Source: DATGMP01 sp035293565 (GTDB lineage: Bacteria; Pseudomonadota; Alphaproteobacteria; BOG-932; Roseiterribacteraceae). From it: a DNA stretch of 9,239 bases. A program made the position numbers and the translations under genes. Below, one piece after another: positions 1 through 5,017 of the stretch (positions within the stretch are counted from its first letter, which is position 1; the number at the start of each line of letters is the position of its first letter). The stretch covers positions 1 through 9,239 of the forward strand of contig DATGMP010000098.1 of the NCBI GenBank assembly GCA_035293565.1. The letters are read 5' to 3'. The notes under the pieces are model-generated. The model saw only the letters and a program-made list of their open reading frames with translations, made no database searches and had not been told where the DNA came from.

Positions 1-832
1 CATCGAGCCCGGCCGCCTGGGCCAACCGAGCCGTTGCTTTCGCATCTTCGACCGTGATGCCCTGGTCGACCAGGAACTCCTCGGAATCGATCCGCGCCAA
101 GACCGGGTAATCCTTTCCCACCGCGGCGCGGATCCCTTTCACCACATCGACGAGCAGCCGCGAGCGGTTCTCGATCGAGCCGCCATATTCGTCTGCGCGC
201 TGGTTGGTGAAGGGCGAGAGGAAGGATGAAATGATGTAGCCGTGGCCGGCATGGATCTCGACCGCGTCTACGCCAGCCCGCTTCGCCCGCTCCGCGGCGG
301 ACGCATACATCTGGACCAGCCGCTCGATGTCCTGCGGGGTCAGCACCTGATACTTCACCGCGCCCATTCCGGTATAGGGCGCGGTGAAGATCCGGTACTC
401 GTCCTCCAGGAAGCCATCCATCATGTCGCCGGACTTGCCGACAGGCGGAATCGAGGGCGTCGCGACCGGACGTCCGTCGAGCATGTCGTTCATCGCCACC
501 AGGCCGGCATGATGGAGCTGCATGCAGAGCTTCGCGCCATGCGCATGGACGGCGTCCGCCAATGCGCGCACACCCGGAATGTGGCGCTCTTCCGAGATCG
601 CCTCCTGGCGCCAGTTGCTCGATCCTTCGGGGTAGCCGATCGACACCGATCCCATCGTGATCAGCGCCGCCCCGCCCTTCGCACGCTCGGCGTAATAGGC
701 CCTGATCCGCTCTCCCGTGATGCCGTCCTCATCCGCCAAGTTCGATCCCATCGGCGTCATGAAGATCCGGTTGCGCAGCTCAAGCGAACCGATCCGGCCG
801 GGCGATAGGAGATGCTGGAAGCGGCGCGCCAC
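1..832 (-). CDS. Old Yellow Enzyme-family NADH:flavin oxidoreductase, C-terminus outside window
   Basis: This is an FMN-dependent TIM-barrel reductase of the OYE / 2,4-dienoyl-CoA reductase group. Such enzymes reduce activated C=C bonds of enones or enoyl-CoA esters with NAD(P)H in the cytoplasm. I read 277 codons on the minus strand and the gene continues past base 1. Visible signatures are an N-terminal RIGSLELRNRIFMTPMGSN segment, IRAYYAERAKGGAALI, the substrate-binding strand MQLHHAG, an EIHAGHGYI strand with the H194-x-x-H197 pair where OYE1 has His/Asn, and FLSPFTNQRADEYGGSIENR. The GTG start at 832-830 is chosen because an in-frame TGA lies four codons upstream and a GAGAGGGG ribosome site precedes it. 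The DEDG and TPMGSN wording resembles two-domain dienoyl-CoA/2-enoate reductases (FadH, BaiCD/BaiH type), which carry an extra Fe-S and FAD part. Whether this one does cannot be seen because the 3' end is missing. It is divergent from the tetR gene, so control by that regulator is likely. Family certain; substrate unknown. Confidence 0.93.
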   Translation of the reverse strand, partial: MARRFQHLLSPGRIGSLELRNRIFMTPMGSNLADEDGITGERIRAYYAERAKGGAALITMGSVSIGYPEGSSNWRQEAISEERHIPGVRALADAVHAHGAKLCMQLHHAGLVAMNDMLDGRPVATPSIPPVGKSGDMMDGFLEDEYRIFTAPYTGMGAVKYQVLTPQDIERLVQMYASAAERAKRAGVDAVEIHAGHGYIISSFLSPFTNQRADEYGGSIENRSRLLVDVVKGIRAAVGKDYPVLARIDSEEFLVDQGITVEDAKATARLAQAAGLD

Positions 833-869
833 GGGCCCCTCTCAGAAGTCGGAACGATCTGCACCGCGG

Positions 870-889
870 GGGGCGCGTTCGTCCGCCCC
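870..889 (-). other. GC-rich hairpin in oxidoreductase 5' leader
   Basis: GGGGCG and CGCCCC form a six-base-pair stem around an eight-base loop. The hairpin lies between the predicted transcription start (about 903) and the ribosome site of the flavin oxidoreductase. It has no T run, so it is not a terminator. It could affect mRNA stability, or be chance in GC-rich DNA. Confidence 0.25.
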
Positions 890-909
890 GATTTGTGCGT
901 TGACGTGAG

Positions 910-938
910 ACACTATGTATATACAGATAATATGTCAA
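910..938 (-). promoter_or_regulatory. Probable sigma70-type promoter of the flavin oxidoreductase
   Basis: On the minus strand a perfect TTGACA -35 box (938-933) is followed by a 17-base spacer and a weak TAGTGT -10 box (915-910). This places the transcription start near 903, about 70 bases before the GTG start. The strong -35 with a poor -10 is inferred from consensus only. The spacer contains the palindrome described separately, a normal place for a TetR-type repressor to block RNA polymerase. Confidence 0.5.
914..933. promoter_or_regulatory. Candidate TetR operator in the divergent promoter region
   Basis: A perfect ten-base palindrome TGTATATACA (916-925) extends to 14 bases (914-927) with one mismatched pair. 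It stands out as an AT-rich island in GC-rich DNA. Bases 918-933 (TATATACAGAT then AATAT) recur at 3903-3919 on the other strand with one inserted base. Its position inside the oxidoreductase promoter, midway between that gene and the tetR gene, fits autoregulation plus control of the divergent gene. On the plus strand TTGACG (900-905) and GATAAT (926-931) are the best tetR promoter boxes, but their 20-base spacing is too long to be convincing. Confidence 0.55.
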
Positions 939-1038
939 TGCCGCCGATTTGGAGGCGGTTGATCGCGCCGACTCCAGCGGTGACGCTTGGTTCCTCAATG
1001 TGCCATTCTGGCGCCCAACGAGATTCGCGGGGGAAGTG

Positions 1039-1809
1039 ATGTCGCCACGCTCGGCAAATGGACAGACCGGCTCCGGGTCGGAGCGGCCTCGACCGAATGC
1101 GCGGGGGCGCTCGAGCGGCCGGCTCACGCTGCAGGAACGACAGAAGCAGGATAGTCGCGAGAAGGTGATCGCGGCGGCGCGCGAGGTATTGGAGGAGCGG
1201 CCTTACGCGCTGGTTGCCGTCGAGGACATCCTCGCGCGCGGCGGGATCAGCCGAGCCACCTTCTATCGGCACTTCGCCAGCAAATTCGCTGTGGGCAAGG
1301 CGCTACATGACGAGTTTTGGCCGCGCCTCTTCGCGCTGTATCAGGGCCTCTCCGAAATGCGGGACCCGACCGAGCAAAGCTTCGGGCAGTGGATTCGAAA
1401 GGTGCTCGACTTCTATCGATCGGAAAGGACGCTGGTCATCGCGTTCCAGCAGATGATGGTCATCGAGCCCGAGTTCGAGCCTACCGTCAATCAGGTGAGT
1501 CTCGAGGTGATGAAGGCGCTCGCGGCCTCCAGCCCTTCGCTCGCTTATCTCCTGGAAGAATCCAAGCGGGGTCGAAGGGCAAGGATGGATGCGCGCCTGC
1601 TCCTCGAGCAGCTCGACGACTTCTTCTATGCGGCGGTCGCCCATGACTGGATCGAGGACGTGGACGACGGCGTCGTGATCATGGCGCGAAATTTGCAACG
1701 CCTGGTCGAGGATTTGGGCCGAGCGTCCGCAGCCGGGCGCGCCGTTTCGCGCAAGTCAGGTGCAAAGAAAAAATCGACAACGTCCCAGCAAGCTCGCCGA
1801 GTCCTTTAG
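1039..1809 (+). CDS. TetR/AcrR-family transcriptional regulator
   Basis: This is a 256-residue DNA-binding regulator, normally a dimeric repressor released by a small hydrophobic ligand. The N-terminal three-helix domain starts near residue 39 (SREKVIAAAREVLEER). The helix-turn-helix covers roughly residues 59-79, with VAVEDILARGGISRATFYRHF a clear TetR signature. The remainder is an all-helical ligand/dimer domain too divergent to suggest a ligand. A longer reading from a TTG at 949 is possible. I prefer ATG 1039 because GGGGGAAG sits directly upstream and 949 lies almost on the expected transcription start. About 30 basic, low-complexity residues precede the first helix, and the C-terminus carries a Lys/Arg/Ser-rich tail (SRKSGAKKKS), so both ends are probably disordered. 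It is divergent from the flavin oxidoreductase and upstream of the porin. The palindrome at 914-933 and its relative at 3899-3922 are its likely operators (inference). Confidence 0.93.
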   Translation: MSPRSANGQTGSGSERPRPNARGRSSGRLTLQERQKQDSREKVIAAAREVLEERPYALVAVEDILARGGISRATFYRHFASKFAVGKALHDEFWPRLFALYQGLSEMRDPTEQSFGQWIRKVLDFYRSERTLVIAFQQMMVIEPEFEPTVNQVSLEVMKALAASSPSLAYLLEESKRGRRARMDARLLLEQLDDFFYAAVAHDWIEDVDDGVVIMARNLQRLVEDLGRASAAGRAVSRKSGAKKKSTTSQQARRVL

Positions 1810-1860
1810 TCATGCGGCCGTAATAACAAAGATACCCGAAAACATAGACCAAACTGATAT

Positions 1861-1892
1861 CATTAGAAATTTTTCATTAAAAAATTCTAATG
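1861..1892. repeat. AT-rich inverted repeat between tetR and porin
   Basis: CATTAGAA (1861-1868) is matched by TTCTAATG (1885-1892). An inner TTTTT/AAAAA pairing extends the stem after one mismatch, leaving a four-base CATT loop. The surrounding bases 1810-1900 are strongly AT-rich. The repeat lies about ten bases before the porin -35 box, so an operator or activator site is the most natural reading. A weak bidirectional terminator for tetR is the alternative, since T-rich TTCTTTTC follows. It is unrelated in sequence to the 914-933 palindrome. Confidence 0.55.
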
Positions 1893-1901
1893 TTCTTTTC
1901 G

Positions 1902-1929
1902 TGGACATATTCGGCTTCGTCGCTATAAG
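1902..1929 (+). promoter_or_regulatory. Probable porin promoter
   Basis: TGGACA (1902-1907) and TATAAG (1924-1929) are separated by 16 bases, giving a plausible sigma70 promoter with a start near 1936. It is the best match in the AT-rich gap and faces the porin. This leaves a 5' leader of about 300 bases. Confidence 0.45.
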
Positions 1930-1935
1930 TGCCGC

Positions 1936-2234
1936 CATTCGAGGGAGATCATAAGCCGGGCGGGACGGAAAGACGTGCCGCTCGATCAGGCACTCTGTCA
2001 GGAATCTCCGATGGCGTCAGTGTTCCTTGCGTCGAGTTCCGCAGGTATGGGCGTGTCACGGCGCGCCCGGCCGGTCCGAGCTGCAGCCGGCGCCCATCTC
2101 AAGAAACCGACATCGACAGCCCTCGATCGAATCTCGGGACCAGACATTCCACGCCATCCACGGTCCCATCGACGGCAGGGAAGAGCCGCCGATCAAAAAA
2201 GAACGGATGGCCCCATCAAAAGGACGAACCAGAG
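1936..2234 (+). other. Long leader before the porin, no convincing gene
   Basis: About 300 bases separate the predicted transcription start from the porin ATG. The porin frame is open through the whole stretch back to 1929. That reading gives a Pro/Arg/Ser-rich sequence with no domain, followed by an internal signal peptide, so I regard it as non-coding. A 100-codon reading at 1975-2277 is equally unconvincing. No recognisable riboswitch or strong terminator hairpin was found by eye. It may be an untranslated regulatory leader or a decayed gene. Confidence 0.4.
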
Positions 2235-3785
2235 ATGCCTATCAGATCATTCTTGTCGGGCACGGTTGCGACACTAGCGATCCTGTCCGCCATCCCGGCT
2301 TCGGCCGCCTCTTCCGAGCAGCAAGAGATCGAAGCGCTGAAGCGCCAGATGCAGGCCCAGATCGACTACCTGAAACGCCAGGTGGAGATCCTGTCCGAGA
2401 AGGAGAAGGCCGATCAGGCGCAGCAGCAGGCGAACCAGCAGAAGGTCGACACGGCCGTCGCAGCCGTGGCGAAAGTGACGCCGCCCAAGGGCAAGAAGGG
2501 CGTTCAGATCGGCGGCGTTACGGTTACGCCCGGCGGCTTCATCGAAGCGGCGGGCATCTATCGCGACAAGAACATGACGTCGGACATCGATACCAACTTC
2601 AACAACATCCCGTTCGCGAATTCGTCGAACTACCATGTCGACGAAAATCGCTTCACGGCCCGGCAGAGCCGCCTGTCGCTGCTCGCCACGGGCAATGTCG
2701 ATTCGACGACTCAAGCAACCGCCTATTACGAAATGGACTTCCTGGGCGCCGCCGGGACCGCGAACTCGAAGCAGAGCAACAGCTATAACCTCCGTATCCG
2801 CAACATCTATGCGACCATCGATTGGAACGATTGGGGATTGCATCTCATGGGCGGCCAGAGCTGGAGCCTGGCGACCATGTATAGCAAGGGATTGTTGCCG
2901 CGCGACGAGCAGGTGCCGTTGACGATCGACGCGCATTACGCCGTCGGCTTCGACTGGACCCGGCAGCCCGGTTTCCGGATCGTCAAGGACTTCGACAAGA
3001 CGCTGTGGCTCGGCCTCTCGGTCGAGAATGCGCAGATGACCACCGGCGGGACGATACCCGCGAACGTCAATCTCGTCACCAACACGAGCGGCGGCCTGTT
3101 CGACCCGAATACCGCCTATTCAATCGACGCCGCGCCGGACATCATCGCCAAGGTGGCCTGGGATCCGGGCTTCGGCCATTATGAGCTCTACGGCATCGCC
3201 AGCTTCTTCCGCGACCGCGCGAATCACCAGAACAACACCGACGTGGCCGGCGGCGTCGGCGCCGGCGCGATCGTGCCGATTATTCCGAAGATGCTGGAGT
3301 TCCAGCTCTCCGGCCTGGTGGGCCAGGGCATCGGCCGGTACGGCACGAGCCAGCTCCCCGATGCCACGTTCGGCGCCGACGGCAGCCTGCATCCCCTGAC
3401 CGCCTACTCGATCCTGGGCGGCCTGATCGGCCATCCGGACCCGTCGTTGGACGTCTATCTCTACGCCGGTCTGGAGCATGCCGACCGCTGGTACGAGAAT
3501 ATCGGCGCCAACCATTACGGCTACGGCAATCCGGCTCTGAACAATTCAGGGTGCTTTGTCGAAGGCGGCACCTGCACCGCGAATACGCGTGACATCATGG
3601 AAGGCAGCGCCGGCTTCTGGTGGAAATTCTACCAGGGCGACTTCGGCAGCGTCCGGTGGGGCGGGCAGTTCGAATACATCACCCGCAATATCTGGAGCGG
3701 CACGAACGGGGGAGCCGGCCGGCCAGGCGGCGGCAGCACCGACGATGCGATCCTCATGACCAGCTTCCGCTACTATCCGTTCTGA
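2235..3785 (+). CDS. Coiled-coil outer-membrane porin, DcaP-like
   Basis: This is a predicted 516-residue outer-membrane beta-barrel porin. Residues 1-24 form a Sec signal peptide (MPIRSFLSGTVATL, cleavage likely at ASA|AS). Residues about 28-75 are a Gln/Glu/Lys-rich coiled coil (EIEALKRQMQAQIDYLKRQ). A Lys/Pro/Gly linker leads into a barrel with many alternating aromatic strands, starting near VTVTPGGFIEAAGIY and ending SFRYYPF, with the terminal Phe used by the BAM machinery. C440 and C447 could form a loop disulfide. An N-terminal coiled coil plus barrel is the build of DcaP-type trimeric porins, which take up dicarboxylates and other small organics; the substrate here is unknown. ATG 2235 is chosen over upstream in-frame starts because it opens the signal peptide and has AGGA ten bases ahead. 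It has its own promoter and a strong terminator, so it is likely monocistronic. Confidence 0.85.
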   Translation: MPIRSFLSGTVATLAILSAIPASAASSEQQEIEALKRQMQAQIDYLKRQVEILSEKEKADQAQQQANQQKVDTAVAAVAKVTPPKGKKGVQIGGVTVTPGGFIEAAGIYRDKNMTSDIDTNFNNIPFANSSNYHVDENRFTARQSRLSLLATGNVDSTTQATAYYEMDFLGAAGTANSKQSNSYNLRIRNIYATIDWNDWGLHLMGGQSWSLATMYSKGLLPRDEQVPLTIDAHYAVGFDWTRQPGFRIVKDFDKTLWLGLSVENAQMTTGGTIPANVNLVTNTSGGLFDPNTAYSIDAAPDIIAKVAWDPGFGHYELYGIASFFRDRANHQNNTDVAGGVGAGAIVPIIPKMLEFQLSGLVGQGIGRYGTSQLPDATFGADGSLHPLTAYSILGGLIGHPDPSLDVYLYAGLEHADRWYENIGANHYGYGNPALNNSGCFVEGGTCTANTRDIMEGSAGFWWKFYQGDFGSVRWGGQFEYITRNIWSGTNGGAGRPGGGSTDDAILMTSFRYYPF

Positions 3786-3809
3786 TCGCCAATCGCTTAG
3801 AGCAGCTCG

Positions 3810-3837
3810 AGGGGCGGCGGAAACGCCGCCCCTTTTT
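3810..3837 (+). terminator. Intrinsic terminator after the porin gene
   Basis: GGGGCGGCG (3811-3819) pairs perfectly with CGCCGCCCC (3824-3832) around a GAAA tetraloop, followed by five T. It sits 25 bases past the porin stop codon and separates the porin from the downstream transport unit. Confidence 0.95.
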
Positions 3838-3862
3838 AATTCCATCGCTGGAAAAGATTCTA

Positions 3863-3891
3863 TGGACGCGGACGTCCGGAAAGGCTAAATC
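3863..3891 (+). promoter_or_regulatory. Possible promoter of the OMP-RND-OMF unit
   Basis: TGGACG (3863-3868) and TAAATC (3886-3891) are 17 bases apart, with a predicted start near 3898, immediately before the dyad at 3899-3922. The -10 is weak. A promoter is needed here because the strong terminator at 3810-3837 blocks read-through from the porin. Confidence 0.35.
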
Positions 3892-3898
3892 GCAGCAG

Positions 3899-3922
3899 CG
3901 CTATATTCATCTGTATATAGCG
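3899..3922. promoter_or_regulatory. Candidate TetR operator upstream of the transport unit
   Basis: This 24-base dyad has outer arms CGCTATAT and ATATAGCG with only two mismatched pairs near the centre. The segment ATCTGTATATA (3909-3919) is identical to the minus strand of the tetR-proximal site at 918-928. With one inserted C (3908) the match continues through ATATT. It lies at or just after the predicted transcription start and before the ribosome site (3938-3945), where a bound repressor would block initiation. Confidence 0.55.
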
Positions 3923-3953
3923 ATCCTGTTATCGCCCGAGGAAAGCTTCCATC

Positions 3954-4844
3954 ATGTCCTGGTTGAGCGCTCGCACCATTATCGCTGCGGTCTGCATGCT
4001 CCTCTCCGGCGGCTACTGCCTGTCGGCCTATGCGCAATCGGCGCCGACGGAAATCGAGACCTATTTCGACAATTGGTTTGACCGCGTGGATCACACGCAG
4101 GCCGAGCAGCCGCACTGGATCACGCCGATCGCGACAACGACGCCCCGGCTCGAAGAAGAATTTCGCTACGATCAGTATTTCGAAAAGCTGGGCAACGGCG
4201 GCACGTTATACAATTTCGACGCAGGCAAGGGCCTCGAGCTCATCCCCGCCGAGCCCGTTGAGCTGATCTTCGGGTTACCGCCCTATATCGAAAGAAAGAT
4301 TCCGGGCCGACCGGACGTGTCGGGCTTCAACGACGTTCCCTTCCTACTTGTGAAGACGCGCCTGCTGACCGCCAACGAGCAGAGCGGCAACTACATTCTG
4401 ACCGCATTCCTGCAAGGCAGCGCGCCCACGGGAATCGCCGCCCTGACGACGAATACCTACATGATCACGCCGACGATCGCCGGCGGCTTCGGGATCGGCG
4501 ATTTTGATATCCAAACCACGCTGGGCTTCAGCTTTCCGACCGACGATTCGAAAGAGACGGGCGATATCCTCACGTCGAACACCACCTTCCAATATCATCT
4601 GTGGAAGGTTCTGTGGCCCGAGTTCGAGGTCAACTACACCCACTGGCTCGGCGGCTCCCGCGCCGGGAGGGATCAGGTTCTGCTGACGCCGGGATTGGTC
4701 GTCGGCCGCTTTCCGATCGGCTGGCGCGCCAAGCTGATCGTCGGCTTGGGGTATCAGGTCGCGGTCGCGCCGACCACGGTCCGCACGCCCCTCACGCCGC
4801 AATTCCGCAATAATTTCATCCTTACGACGCGCATCGCCTTCTGA
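3954..4844 (+). CDS. Outer-membrane beta-barrel protein, phenol-degradation MetA-pathway-like
   Basis: This is a 296-residue secreted protein. Residues 1-27 form a signal peptide with cleavage likely at AYA|QS. The mature part has repeated amphipathic strands with Gly and aromatic residues (GNYILTAFLQGS, TPTIAGGFGIGDFDIQTTLGF, FILTTRIAF) and ends in Phe, as outer-membrane barrels do. The strand pattern and length recall the 'transporter' barrel family named after the MetA pathway of phenol degradation (Pfam PF13557 type). That assignment is by eye and unverified. ATG 3954 is preceded by GAGGAAAG with an eight-base gap, a strong ribosome site. It is the first gene after the shared operator and precedes the RND gene by 173 bases, with no T-run terminator between. 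Co-transcription with the RND gene is therefore likely. A role moving hydrophobic or aromatic substrate through the outer membrane is inference. Confidence 0.8.
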   Translation: MSWLSARTIIAAVCMLLSGGYCLSAYAQSAPTEIETYFDNWFDRVDHTQAEQPHWITPIATTTPRLEEEFRYDQYFEKLGNGGTLYNFDAGKGLELIPAEPVELIFGLPPYIERKIPGRPDVSGFNDVPFLLVKTRLLTANEQSGNYILTAFLQGSAPTGIAALTTNTYMITPTIAGGFGIGDFDIQTTLGFSFPTDDSKETGDILTSNTTFQYHLWKVLWPEFEVNYTHWLGGSRAGRDQVLLTPGLVVGRFPIGWRAKLIVGLGYQVAVAPTTVRTPLTPQFRNNFILTTRIAF

Positions 4845-4893
4845 GTCCGACCAGCTCGGCTTTCGACCGCCGCACGCCCTGGTCCGTTCCCTT

Positions 4894-4916
4894 GATCGCG
4901 GCCAACTGCCGCGATC
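4894..4916 (+). other. Stem-loop between OMP and RND genes
   Basis: GATCGCGGC and GCCGCGATC form a perfect nine-base-pair stem with a CAACT loop. There is no T run after it, so it is not a standard intrinsic terminator. It may mark mRNA processing or reduce downstream expression within the operon. Confidence 0.5.
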
Positions 4917-4974
4917 GGTGATCATGAGCGAAATTTAATCGAACGCTTATCTGCCCATCATCTTGGCGCGGTAG

Positions 4975-5006
4975 CGGAAGCTCGCGCATCGATGCGCGAC
5001 CTTCCG
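4975..5006 (+). promoter_or_regulatory. Large dyad just upstream of the RND start codon
   Basis: A perfect 18-base palindrome (4982-4999, arms TCGCGCATC/GATGCGCGA) is flanked by a C-C mismatch and then CGGAAG/CTTCCG, giving a 32-base near-perfect dyad. It ends 11 bases before the RND ATG, where a ribosome site would be expected, and no good Shine-Dalgarno sequence is visible in the remaining bases. It could be a protein operator or an mRNA hairpin limiting RND translation. Confidence 0.5.
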
Positions 5007-5017
5007 ACAAAGACGCC

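Noticed and set aside
242..808. Plus-strand 188-codon open frame
   Set aside because: It lies entirely opposite the flavin oxidoreductase, is rich in Arg/His as antisense GC-rich frames are, and shows no domain.
949..1038. Upstream TTG start for the TetR gene
   Set aside because: It has no ribosome site and is too close to the expected transcription start. ATG 1039 has GGGGGAAG just before it.
1861..1900. Intrinsic terminator for tetR
   Set aside because: The stem is AT-only and the following T tract is interrupted. Compared with the strong terminator at 3810-3837 it is a poor candidate, so it was kept as a regulatory repeat.
1929..2234. 102-residue N-terminal extension of the porin
   Set aside because: It would bury the signal peptide inside the protein. 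The sequence is low in structure and ATG 2235 has its own ribosome site.
2027..2788. Plus-strand 253-codon frame overlapping the porin start
   Set aside because: The porin frame has a signal peptide, coiled coil and barrel. This frame is Arg/Gly-rich with no recognisable feature.
3864..3877. GGACG-CGGA-CGTCC inverted repeat
   Set aside because: It is a short five-base arm in GC-rich DNA overlapping the proposed -35 box, likely chance. No second copy was seen at the other promoters.
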